From SHYG01 sp041485445 (GTDB lineage: Bacteria > Chloroflexota > Dehalococcoidia > Lucifugimonadales > UBA3495): DNA of 64,000 nucleotides. Position numbers and translations under genes: made by a program. Shown in pieces: positions 33,053 through 41,451 of the stretch (the stretch's first letter is position 1; each line of letters starts with the position of its first letter). Location: assembly GCA_041485445.1 (NCBI GenBank), contig JBGPJN010000001.1:27141-91140 (forward strand). Direction: 5' to 3'. The notes beneath the pieces are model-generated. The model was not told the origin of the DNA and did no database searches. It was given only the letters and a program-made list of their open reading frames with translations.

Positions 33053-35548
33053 TTACTGGCCCGCCACTGGAGCCAGGTCATTTGCCGGTGCTCCGGCTCC
33101 CTTCCGTAGCCGCCGGACTGGCGGCACAAACCCCCGCATCCGCTGAGTGTTCAGCGTCACCGAGAGGGAGCTGACCGCCATCAGCAGCGCTGCCAGCTCC
33201 GGGCTGACCACCTGGGCAAAGAAGGGGTAGAGCAGGCCTGCGCCCAGGGGGATGGCCAGGGTGTTGTAGCCAAAGGCCCACACCAGGTTCTCCTTGACCA
33301 GCCCCATGGTCCGGCGCGCCACCTGTATGGCGGCGATGACGTCCATCAGGTCGTCCTTGATGAGAATGACATGGCCGGTCTCCTTGGCTACGTCGGTGCC
33401 GGAGCCGATGGCGATGCCCACGTTGGCCTGGGCCAGGGCCGGCGCGTCGTTGATTCCGTCGCCCACCATGGCCACCCGGTACTCCTCCGCCTGGAGCTTC
33501 TTCAGCTCGTTGGCCTTGTCCTCGGGCAGCACCTCCGCCAGCACCCGGTCGATGCCCAGCTTGGCGGCAATGGCGGCGGCGGTACGCTGGTTGTCGCCGG
33601 TGATCATGGCCACCTTCATGCCCATCCCCTGGAGGGCCTTGACTGCCTGGGCCGAGGTGTCTTTGAGGGTGTCGGCCACGGCCACCATCCCCAGCAGTTG
33701 ACCGTCCGCCGCCACGAACATGGCGGTCTTGCCCTCAGTCTCCAGACGCTCCGCCTCGGGCAGGGCCGCCGCCAGGGGTATCCCCTTCAAGGCCATCAGC
33801 CTCCGGTTGCCCAGCAGCACCCAGCGCCCGTCCACCCTGGCCTCAATGCCGTGGCCGGGAATGGCGTTGAACCCTGAGGCGTCCTCCAGCGTAAGACCCT
33901 GGGCCTGGGCACCCCGCACAATGGCTTCGCCCAACGGGTGCTCCGAGTTCTTCTCGGCGATGGCCGCCAAGCGCAGCACGTCCTCCTCGGCGCCGCCCAG
34001 GGCGACCACGTCGGTCACCGAGGGCTGGCCCTTGGTGAGGGTGCCGGTCTTGTCGAAGACCACGAACTGGAGCTTGGAGGTGGCCTCGATGGCATCCGCA
34101 CCCTTGAAGAGGATACCGTGCTCGGCGGCCTTGCCGGTGCCCGCCATCATAGCCGCGGGAGTAGCCATGCCCACCGCGCATGGGCAGGAGATGATCAGCA
34201 CGCTCACCGAGGTCAGCAGGGCGAAGCCGAACACCCCCATGGCCGCCAGTGTGTAGGGCGTCAGCATGAGGTGGCTTTCCGGGGTGAACCAGAGGCCATA
34301 GCCCAGGAAGAACCAGAACAGGAACACCGTCAGGGCCAGGGCATGGACCCCCAGGATGAACTGGCCCGCCACCCGGTCGGCCAGCTTCTGGATGGGCGCC
34401 TTGCGGGTCTGGGCCTCCTCCACCAGCTTGATGATCTGGGCCAGGGCGGTGTCTTTGCCCACCTTGGTGGCGCGGAACGTGAAGGCGCCGGTCTTGTTCA
34501 GAGTAGCGCCGATGACCTCGTCCCCCGCTTTCTTCTCCACCGGCATGCTCTCCCCAGTGATCATGGACTGGTCCACTGAGGAGTAGCCTTCCTGAATCAG
34601 GCCGTCCACTGGAATGCTCTCTCCGGGCTTCACCAACAGCAGGTCGTTGATCTGCACCTCCTCGGCGGCGATCTCCACCTCCTGCCCGTCCCGCATCACC
34701 CTGGCCCTTCGGGGCTGGAGCTTCATCAGGCGGCGGATGGCCTCAGACGTGCGCCCCATGGTCACCGCCTCCAGGTAGCGCCCCAGGACGATGAAGGCGG
34801 TGAGCAGCACCGCAGCCTCGTAGAAGGTGGCCTCACGCCCGCCGAAGCCGGCCTCGGGCCAGAAGGTGTTGATGACGGCGATGAGGTAGGCGGCGCCGAT
34901 GCCGGTGGCGTAAAGGAGGTTCATGTCGGTGATGCCGTGCTTGAGGCCGTTCCAGGAGTTCACGAAGAACTGTCGCCCCGGCCCGAAGACGATGGGCGTG
35001 GTGAGCAGGAACAGCACCACCTTGTCGTTCAGCCACTGGGGAATGAGGCTGGGCAGGAACCAGTAGGGCTGGAAGGTGCCCAGCATCACCACAATGCCCA
35101 CGGGCCAGGCGATGGCCATGTTGATCAGCTGGCGGCGGGTCTCCCTCTGCCGGGCCGCCCGTTCCCGGTCCAGGGCCTCCTGCCCCTCTGCCCTTTCGGC
35201 CACTCCATAGCCCAGGTCCTGGATGACCCTCTTGAGTTGTTGGGGCGAGACCGCTCCCGGAACGTACTCAATACGGGCGTTCTCGGTGGCGGAGGTGACC
35301 ACCGCCTGCTGTACCCCCGGCGTTCCCATCAAGGCCTTGGTGATGTTCACCTCACAGTGCCCCCCCATCATGCCGGTGACGTGGAACTGGATGGTGGCCG
35401 TGTCCCCCTCAGACCCCCCTTGGCCCGTCGATCCAGTGGTGGCGACAGAGGGGGCCGCGGCCGGGTCGTACGGCACTCGGGTGCCGCAGTGGGGGCAAAT
35501 CTGCCTGTCGTCGTTGGCTCTTGGCTCTTTCTGGAGTTTCCTGGCCAT
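33053..35548 (-). CDS. copA: Copper-translocating P-type ATPase (P1B-1 type)
   Basis: 831-residue copper export ATPase of the cytoplasmic membrane. Layout: an N-terminal zinc-ribbon-like CPHC (18-21); a heavy-metal-associated domain at about 50-120 whose metal loop is GMMGGHC rather than GMxCxxC, leaving one Cys; TM helices; the A-domain TGES motif (SMITGESMPVEKK); the ion-path motif SCPCAVGMATP (about 450); phosphorylation site VFDKTGTLTKGQP (about 496); the SEHPLGEAIV His-Pro motif; and MVGDGINDAPAL. The CPC motif and later TM residues mark a Cu(I) pump. ATG 35548 has GGAGG seven bases ahead and lies 2 bp after the small membrane protein gene. Confidence 0.95.
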   Translation of the reverse strand: MARKLQKEPRANDDRQICPHCGTRVPYDPAAAPSVATTGSTGQGGSEGDTATIQFHVTGMMGGHCEVNITKALMGTPGVQQAVVTSATENARIEYVPGAVSPQQLKRVIQDLGYGVAERAEGQEALDRERAARQRETRRQLINMAIAWPVGIVVMLGTFQPYWFLPSLIPQWLNDKVVLFLLTTPIVFGPGRQFFVNSWNGLKHGITDMNLLYATGIGAAYLIAVINTFWPEAGFGGREATFYEAAVLLTAFIVLGRYLEAVTMGRTSEAIRRLMKLQPRRARVMRDGQEVEIAAEEVQINDLLLVKPGESIPVDGLIQEGYSSVDQSMITGESMPVEKKAGDEVIGATLNKTGAFTFRATKVGKDTALAQIIKLVEEAQTRKAPIQKLADRVAGQFILGVHALALTVFLFWFFLGYGLWFTPESHLMLTPYTLAAMGVFGFALLTSVSVLIISCPCAVGMATPAAMMAGTGKAAEHGILFKGADAIEATSKLQFVVFDKTGTLTKGQPSVTDVVALGGAEEDVLRLAAIAEKNSEHPLGEAIVRGAQAQGLTLEDASGFNAIPGHGIEARVDGRWVLLGNRRLMALKGIPLAAALPEAERLETEGKTAMFVAADGQLLGMVAVADTLKDTSAQAVKALQGMGMKVAMITGDNQRTAAAIAAKLGIDRVLAEVLPEDKANELKKLQAEEYRVAMVGDGINDAPALAQANVGIAIGSGTDVAKETGHVILIKDDLMDVIAAIQVARRTMGLVKENLVWAFGYNTLAIPLGAGLLYPFFAQVVSPELAALLMAVSSLSVTLNTQRMRGFVPPVRRLRKGAGAPANDLAPVAGQ

Positions 35549-35550
35549 AC

Positions 35551-35775
35551 TCAACCTCCCTGCTTGCTGGAAGGGCGCCCTGGTCTCTTGCCCCAGCCAA
35601 AATACGTGAACAGATACCAGCAGAGCAGGAAATCTGCCAGGACCAATGCTCCCAACAGGTACCAGGTCGTGCGCCAGCCGATGAAGCGCGGCGCCACCAG
35701 GAGCAACACCGGGATGGTGCATAGCCAAAGAGCAATGGCCATCCAGAGACCCGTATTGTCAGACCTTCGATGCAT
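35551..35775 (-). CDS. Small two-helix membrane protein upstream of copA
   Basis: 74 residues with two TM helices (WMAIALWLCTIPVLLLVAPR and WYLLGALVLADFLLCWYLFT) and a basic C-terminus (GKRPGRPSSKQGG). The family is not recognised. It is the first gene of the copper run, 2 bp before copA, and is presumably an accessory of the pump. The promoter should lie in 35776-35965, but no clear -10/-35 could be assigned. Confidence 0.68.
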   Translation of the reverse strand: MHRRSDNTGLWMAIALWLCTIPVLLLVAPRFIGWRTTWYLLGALVLADFLLCWYLFTYFGWGKRPGRPSSKQGG

Positions 35776-35965
35776 CGTGTTTGACTCCCTATCGCAGTTG
35801 GGGCAACCGCGAACCTATGACTGGGCCCCAGGGGCGCCCTGCTAAACTGCTCGACCCCCTTCAGTATGTTGCTGTGCCCTCGATCCCTGTAAGCAGAATC
35901 AGCCGCGTCGTCTGCCAGCGGGCCGCGGGTTGGCCCCTCTGCCCGCTTCGGCGGGGTGTGGTTCT

Positions 35966-36733
35966 TCAGCCCGCGGCTTCACGGGCTGCGCCTGCATTCG
36001 CCTGAGGCCCAGCAGAGGCAGGACCCGGCGGTCCAGACCCCACCAGCCGGCGGTGCGCCAGGCCAGAATCAGCCGTGTCCCCTCCAGCGCCAGCACCGCG
36101 TTGGTGCCGCGGTCTCTTGAGTACTCTGATGTCGGTCAACTCGCCTTTCCCGTTCTTCACCTCCACGGCGCCAATGGTCAAGAAGTGCCTCGCGATATTT
36201 TTCCAGATGATCTTGGTATTGCGATGACGGAACATCGAGACGATAACCAAGCCATCTTCCTCGAGCGCGTCGAAATAGCGCGACAGGACCTGGATGGGGC
36301 GCGATGCGTAGTAAAGACTCTCGTTGAAGACGACTATGTCGAATCTGGAGGGAGGGCGCCATTCCGTGAAATCAGCCACTTCAAACGCAACCCTAGCGCG
36401 CACGCACGCACGGGCCTTGCTGACCCCTTCCGTTGACAGGTCAATCCCGACGTATTCTCTCAAAGGAAACCCTTCGAGTTCTGTCAGCAAGCGGCCATAT
36501 CCACATCCGACGTCCAGAATCGCTGGCGGAGCCGGGTGATTTCTAATGTACGCAGCGATCAGGGCATATCTCGGCAACTCGTCCAAGGACTCGAAGTTAT
36601 CCCAGTGACCGGTGCGGTACTGTGAGTCCCAGGTGTTCGCCGGAACGGGACAGCCATATCCCCTCGGCCCTAGGAACATTTCATAATAGGCAAGTCCAAC
36701 CACCCGCAGAGCTTGCCTCATGAGCCGACGCAT
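35966..36733 (-). CDS. SAM-dependent methyltransferase inserted in a DoxX gene
   Basis: 255-residue class I methyltransferase: TGHWDNFESLDELPRYALIA, motif I ILDVGCGYGRLLTELE, YVGIDLSTEGVSKARACV, VADFTEW and FDIVVFNESLYYA. The enzyme seems complete up to ELTDIRVLKRP (about residue 208). The last 45 residues are low-complexity because the frame runs out of phase through the 3' remnant of a DoxX gene; the original stop codon was apparently lost. The start ATG has GAGGTG five bases ahead, so the block brought its own ribosome binding site. Substrate unknown; the type is common in sugar and cell-surface pathways. Confidence 0.8.
   Translation of the reverse strand: MRRLMRQALRVVGLAYYEMFLGPRGYGCPVPANTWDSQYRTGHWDNFESLDELPRYALIAAYIRNHPAPPAILDVGCGYGRLLTELEGFPLREYVGIDLSTEGVSKARACVRARVAFEVADFTEWRPPSRFDIVVFNESLYYASRPIQVLSRYFDALEEDGLVIVSMFRHRNTKIIWKNIARHFLTIGAVEVKNGKGELTDIRVLKRPRHQRGAGAGGDTADSGLAHRRLVGSGPPGPASAGPQANAGAAREAAG
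35990..36113 (-). pseudogene. DoxX gene, 3' remnant
   Basis: In a frame different from the overlapping methyltransferase the minus strand reads TNAVLALEGTRLILAWRTAG and WWGLDRRVLPLLG, matching the last helix and C-terminus of DoxX proteins of the type ending 'LAWKVAGWWGLDRWLLPxLG'. Its 5' half lies at 36836-37242, on the other side of the methyltransferase gene. Confidence 0.7.
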
Positions 36734-36835
36734 CGATCACCTCGCTTCCTCTTATCTGCCCTCACCGTCTGGCGCCGAACGACTTGATTGCATATAGTCT
36801 TGGAGTTCGGCAGACCTGGCGCTATATCGTGTCTC

Positions 36836-37242
36836 TCCCCGATGCCACCAGCTTGGCGAACCAGGTGTAGTGCCCACCCTCCAGCAACGTCTGCCAGCAA
36901 TGCCTGAAGGAAAGCCCGGTACCAATCATAGGCCACCGGCGGTCGCCCCACCTCCGGGACCACAATGGCCCGCTCCCAGAACTTTTGCACCGCCGCCCCG
37001 GTCTGCATCCAGGCTGGATCGTTGACCTTCTCCCAGCCGGCTTCCAGCCACTGCCAGCCCAGCCACAGGCGAAGGACGAGCCAGACCGGAGCGAAGCGGA
37101 AGTCCCCAAAGACCAAGCGGGAAAACCAGGGCTCCGCAGCCCAGGAACACGAGCGTGTAGAGTCGGGGTGAGCCTCGCATTTCATGGGTTGTTTAATCCA
37201 CTGTGCGAGTCTACTGGGCATTTCACGCCTCCACGCGGACAA
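36836..37242 (-). pseudogene. DoxX gene, 5' remnant
   Basis: The reading begins with a disordered leader, then VWLVLRLWLGWQWLEAGWEK, VNDPAWMQTGAAVQKFWERA and PPVAYDWYRAFLQ, the typical DoxX N-terminal half. Around 36890 coding passes to another frame that reads LLEGGHYTWFAKLVASG, the next conserved DoxX segment, and then matches nothing. About 60 residues of the middle are gone, replaced by the methyltransferase gene; the C-terminal piece follows at 35990-36113. Confidence 0.75.
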
Positions 37243-37427
37243 CGTTTCCGTACTTGGGGTTTCCCATCCCAGCGGCTGTCTAGCCCATAACGAACCGAGT
37301 CGTGATGAGTTTCCCAGTCCCGCATGACTCTGCCAGGAGCTAGGCGGCTTTCCTCAGCGCGTTGGCTAAGGAATAGGCAAGGGAAAGAGCCGGGCTGAAG
37401 AAGCCCTTACGCTGGCTAGTCTGCCAG

Positions 37428-37835
37428 CTAGGCGGAGATACGAGGCGGTCTAACGGGAGGCTGGACGGAGGCGGTAGAGAGATGGGGTGCCGAAGGAGAG
37501 GAAAGCAAAACTGGGGTCCCTAGGGGTAGTGCGGTCGCAGAAATACCCATCAGAGCCTGGGCGGTCATCCCATGGACGTGGATATTGTCCCCTTCATGCT
37601 GGCCGGGGGCGGTTGGCAAAACTGGAGCAGTTGTGTGGTCGCAAGGGCTGGGTGAAAAGGCGGGGGTTACGCCGCTGGACGAGCGGAATGGGTCTCCCCT
37701 ACTCGCAACCACGTGTCCAGGGTCGCCCCCGCAACTCAAGTCAAGGATTGGAGACACGAAGGTCATCAAGGCTGCCATGAGGACACTCGACGCAGCAAGC
37801 AGGCACATGGCCCTGGTCCGCTTCATGCAATCCAT
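37428..37835 (-). CDS. Small secreted protein, hypothetical
   Basis: About 134 residues. An N-terminal signal or anchor (MCLLAASSVLMAALMTFVSP) is followed by a short extracytoplasmic part with scattered Cys and His (LSCGGDPGHVV, PCDHTTAP, GDNIHVHGMTAQALMGISA) and a Pro-rich tail ending VQPPVRPPRISA. I do not recognise a family. The Cys/His content fits the copper neighbourhood. The ATG lies 8 bp from the end of MITE B copy 2, so the element supplies its upstream region. It could be a chance frame, but the signal peptide and base composition argue for a gene. Confidence 0.5.
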   Translation of the reverse strand: MDCMKRTRAMCLLAASSVLMAALMTFVSPILDLSCGGDPGHVVASRGDPFRSSSGVTPAFSPSPCDHTTAPVLPTAPGQHEGDNIHVHGMTAQALMGISATALPLGTPVLLSSPSAPHLSTASVQPPVRPPRISA

Positions 37836-37842
37836 ACTTATA

Positions 37843-37968
37843 GACCCCTGCATAAATTCTTGACCCGTATCTGACGAAATCCCCCCAACCCCCCTTTGCG
37901 AAAGGGGGGCAAGGGTGGAGTTCCGCCGCAAGCGTCTTCCAACCGGTTTAGATGCTTATGCAAGGGTC
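37843..37968. mobile_element. MITE-like element B, copy 2 (126 bp)
   Basis: Terminal inverted repeat GACCCCTGCATAA / TTATGCAAGGGTC. The interior is almost the same as the copy at 57254-57379: both hold GACGAAATCCCCCCAACC, the palindrome CCCCCCTTTGCGAAAGGGGG, GGAGTTCCGCCGCAAGCG and CTTCCAACCGGTTTAGAT. Non-coding. Confidence 0.85.
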
Positions 37969-38204
37969 GTTAACTTCAACTTGTGCGGCAACGCATCCAT
38001 CAAAAATTATTTGCTTATAGTCTAAACCATGAATCATGGTGTCATCTTGAGGGACTGCCGTGATGCCTCCGTGGAGACGATGGCCGACTGGTGTGAAAGA
38101 GCCGTGAAAGCGCCCGGCACTATCAGGACCGAGATGTCTTGGCATGGCTGGCCGCACATAGACTCAGTAGCACCGGAAAGGCTTGTTCATCCACTATTCC
38201 CCGC

Positions 38205-38385
38205 GGCTGGCCCACGAGGGCCGCTAAACAATTTAACTTGCTGGGCCCACCCTTGGTCCCCAGTCCTTCTGTCGCCTACCAGGCCATGGTGGCGCCATTC
38301 CACCCGCTCAATATACAGGTCTCTTTGGTGCTACCGATTCTACACCAGGGGGGCTACCCCGCCCAGGACTCCCTAAATGGAGCGC
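38205..38385. repeat. Diverged dispersed repeat, copy 2 (uninterrupted)
   Basis: Homologous to 8405-8745 but without the MITE. The stretch GCCCAGGACTCCCTAAATGG, with GAGCGC following, is the intact version of the target site that in copy 1 is split by MITE A. Shared blocks are ATTCCACCCGCTCAATAT and TACCGATTxTACA. Confidence 0.7.
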
Positions 38386-38570
38386 AGAGTTGGTGGCCGG
38401 ACTTCGGCGACCGGCAGGCGGAGACTGGTGACTATGCGCCGTGTATAGAGCAAAGGCAGCAGAGATGGCTCAGTGGGAGTCGTCCCTGGTCGCAACAGGT
38501 AAGCGGGCACGGCGTCCGCCTTGAAGCAGGGACCACGGTGGTCACGGGAGTCAGCTTACCCTGGGAGCCC

Positions 38571-38602
38571 GCGTATTGTGTAGCGGGGCCTGCACAATAC
38601 GC
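38571..38602. repeat. Small hairpin
   Basis: Ten-base perfect arms GCGTATTGTG and CACAATACGC around a 12-base loop, in gene-free DNA. There is no T run. It could be a protein-binding palindrome or the remnant of an element. Confidence 0.45.
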
Positions 38603-39165
38603 TTTCCCCGGTCCCGCATCGGGCATCACCTATACGCCATAGAGGGGTGAGAGACTTGGATCAACGCGCCGAGGCTCACTGGTCGCCTGAGTCGGAGTCG
38701 TCACCGATTGGTGGCCAAACTCGGCTGACCACGTGGGCGTCAGTGCGACCCTGATCCAGCCCACCGCTACCAAGGCCGACAACTATGATGTACGAGGGTG
38801 TTCGGGCGTAAACAACCGCTGCCATCTGGAGCGCCCAGTCGCTAATCCCCTCGACAACGACCCGAGACAGAAGGCTGGTTTGGGTATCACGCCCTCGAGT
38901 AGGGTCGAATTCCCCGATCTTACATATCTGGCGGTGCTGGTGGCGGTAGGGTGGAGTAGCCTGAGACCATCAGTACTCGCCGGATCAACGTCTGAAGACG
39001 CAACGCCAGGACAAATCAACGCGATTAGACCACTCCGCTCATGCCAGGCCTCCTAAACTAGAGTGACCGATTATTCCACATTGCCACAAATGGCCCCCCT
39101 GAGAACAACGCAATCTACCGTCCCAAAGGAGCTTGTATGCTATCGGGAAACCCAACTGGCAGTGG

Positions 39166-40923
39166 TCACCTCAGGGTTATTGTATGCAAAGCCGAGATAT
39201 GGAAGGCCAGCGGATCGGGCTGCCATGTCTGAATCCGGGGCCCCACACCCCAGGGGATATTGAAATAGCCAAGGGGTATGTCATAGGCTTCGTCCCGCAT
39301 CCGCCGGTAGGCGCTGTTAAGCGCCTTCTCCCGCTCAACCGAGTCGAATACGGCCAGAGCTTTTCCCGTTAGCGCGAGCAGCTCGGGGTCGTCATGGCGC
39401 CGGCTTTTCTGCTCTGGGTCCGCGTAAAACTTACGCAGCAGGCGCGACGCATCCAGTTCGGTCTGGTTGGCCCGCCAATATATCTGGCCGTAGAGGTCCT
39501 CGGTGAGACCGACGGTCTTTGACAGGGCCGCAGCGTCCCACACCTTCACCTCCACATCCAGCCCCAACTCTTTCCTCCAGTCCCCGGCGCCAAGCTGCGC
39601 CGACTCGGGCAGCAAGGGAGCCGAGGTGGACACCAGGGTGTTGATGACCAGCTTACCGAAACCCTTGCCGCCGGGATACCCAGCCTCAGCAAGGAGTTGC
39701 CGGGCCTTGACCGGATCGAAGGGGAAGGGGTCCAGCTCCGGGCTGTAGCCAAGGGAACTGGGGGTGACGGAGCCCCACCCCTTTACCTGCAACACTTCGG
39801 GGCCCCCATATAGGCGGTCCCGTATTAAGCCCCGGTCAAGGGCGTAGCTGAGGGCCTGGCGTACCCTCCGGTCGCTGCACGGGGACGAGGGTCTCATGCA
39901 CCCCATTTGGAAGATCTCTACGTACACTCCTTCCTGACCGAACACCAGGCGGCCGCCTCCGGCTTCCACCTGCTTGCGCGACGACAGGCTGACCGGCGCG
40001 ATGTCGGCTTCGCCGGCCCGCAATGCAGCCATCCGGGTAGCCTCCTCGGGGATCAGCCGCAGGTCCAACAGGGCGAAGTTCAGCCGTTTGTCGGTGGGGA
40101 GCCCATTCTTGGGCTGATAGTAGTAGTCCGCGAACCGCTCGAAGGTCATCTGGGCCGCCGGGACTTGCTTGACTAGCTTCCCGAGGCCAGCGCCAATGGG
40201 ATTGCGGTCATAAACCTCTTCATCCTTGAGATCGTGCAGAGTCGCCCGCTTGGGCAGGACGAAGCCATGCGGACTGGAACCTGCTTCCGATATACCCGTA
40301 GGGAAACCAGCGGTGGGAACCTTGGTGGTCACACTCACCTGGTCTGGCCCGGTCTGTTCAATCCGGTCCATTATGCGGGCCAGTACGGTAGCCGAGGTAG
40401 TGGCGTACTCCACAGCCTGCGGGCCCATGATATGGCGGAGGCTCCAGACCGCATCCTCGGCGGTCACTTCCGTCCCATCGTGGAACTTGACCCCCTTCCT
40501 GATGGTAAATGTCCAGGTCAGGCTGTCACTGGATACCTTCCATTCGCTGGCGATGCCGGGGACGACTTCCCTGCGTCCTTCCTTGGCGTTGGAGGAGACG
40601 AGGAAGCCGTGGGTTAGCCGGGTGTAGTCTTGGCTGTTGCTGGTGGTAAAGGTGGGGTCGAACCGTCCGTTGCCAAAGTCGCCGATCATCCAGGTCACCT
40701 TGCCGGGGTTGACCATTGGCGCCGCCAGGACCGCGGTGGCTTGTGGAATGGCCGTGGGGGTTGCCCGCGTGCCAACTGATGGCGCCGGGGCGATAGTGGC
40801 AACGGAGGCTGGAGTAGCGGTGGCCGCGGCGCCGCATCCCACCGACAGCAGCAAGAGTAGCACAAGTGCTGGAGCCATAACTTTGGAGTATGTGGGCCCG
40901 AGGCATCTACGGAAGTGTCTCAT
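39166..40923 (-). CDS. Peptide/nickel-type ABC solute-binding lipoprotein (SBP_bac_5)
   Basis: 585-residue cluster C solute-binding protein, lipid-anchored outside the membrane (signal ending LLLLLSVGC, Cys 30, then a Thr/Ala/Pro linker). The body has the family pattern: LTHGFLVSSNAKEGRREVVP, LTWTFTIRKGVKFHDGTEVT, AEDAVWSLRHIM and the late VRQALSYALDRGLIRD. Proteins of this type bind oligopeptides, nickel chelates, sugars or other organics. No permease or ATPase gene lies nearby, so it is an orphan receptor. It is a paralogue of 44497-46254 with exactly the same length. ATG 40923 has GGAGAC six bases ahead. Confidence 0.92.
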   Translation of the reverse strand: MRHFRRCLGPTYSKVMAPALVLLLLLSVGCGAAATATPASVATIAPAPSVGTRATPTAIPQATAVLAAPMVNPGKVTWMIGDFGNGRFDPTFTTSNSQDYTRLTHGFLVSSNAKEGRREVVPGIASEWKVSSDSLTWTFTIRKGVKFHDGTEVTAEDAVWSLRHIMGPQAVEYATTSATVLARIMDRIEQTGPDQVSVTTKVPTAGFPTGISEAGSSPHGFVLPKRATLHDLKDEEVYDRNPIGAGLGKLVKQVPAAQMTFERFADYYYQPKNGLPTDKRLNFALLDLRLIPEEATRMAALRAGEADIAPVSLSSRKQVEAGGGRLVFGQEGVYVEIFQMGCMRPSSPCSDRRVRQALSYALDRGLIRDRLYGGPEVLQVKGWGSVTPSSLGYSPELDPFPFDPVKARQLLAEAGYPGGKGFGKLVINTLVSTSAPLLPESAQLGAGDWRKELGLDVEVKVWDAAALSKTVGLTEDLYGQIYWRANQTELDASRLLRKFYADPEQKSRRHDDPELLALTGKALAVFDSVEREKALNSAYRRMRDEAYDIPLGYFNIPWGVGPRIQTWQPDPLAFHISALHTITLR

Positions 40924-41451
40924 AGCCGTCTCCTGTTCCCAATTTGCTTGGACCCTGTTGCTAACCAAGTCTAGGGGGTTGAATCAGCGCAACGGACGGG
41001 TAAGGATTCTTCCCCTCTCCAAATCTGGCGCCATCGTCGAGAGCGCGGGGAAAGGGGGGTGAGCGGGCAAGAGTGGAAGCGGAAGCCATGCTACCAGTGT
41101 GGCAATGCCGCGTCAATCAGGGTAAAGCGCCGCAAGAAGCTCGTCTTTCGTAACAATAGACAGATTTATATGGCCAATTCACTAGCCGTTGTGATGGTTG
41201 GCAGATGGGGTAGAGATTTCCCCTCTGGGCTGGTGGCCCGCAGATTTACTTGCCAGGACGTTGTGGGTGGCCTGCTGGAACGGTATGAGGGCCAGCGTTG
41301 CAGCAGAACTGCCACCGCCAGCCACCGCCGGGTTCGGTGTGGTTGACTGACGTTGGACCATCGCTTGGCCAACTGTGCGGGGAGGCCATCCGCCGTGCTG
41401 AGCCAACGGGAACCCTGGTAAACTGAGTCCTGGGGGGTTCAACTGCTCGCT
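40924..41451. other. Gene-free stretch
   Basis: 528 bp between divergent genes (solute-binding protein and APC permease). A 95-codon frame on the plus strand has no family pattern. Promoters for both genes should be here, but none could be assigned with confidence. Confidence 0.45.

Larger units (their letters stand above)
37969..39165. other. 1.2-kb stretch without a convincing gene
   Basis: Short reading frames on both strands show no family pattern or ribosome binding site. It contains the second copy of the diverged dispersed repeat and a small hairpin, listed separately. It looks like decayed or repeat-derived DNA. Confidence 0.5.

Noticed and set aside
33938..35845. Long open frames on the plus strand opposite copA
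   Set aside because: They mirror the minus-strand P-type ATPase, are Gly/Arg/His-rich translations without any family motif, and arise from GC-rich codon bias.
38733..39056. 107-codon plus-strand frame
   Set aside because: No family pattern, no ribosome binding site, and composition unlike the neighbouring genes.
41059..41346. 95-codon plus-strand frame before the APC gene
   Set aside because: No domain pattern; composition and context suggest spacer DNA.
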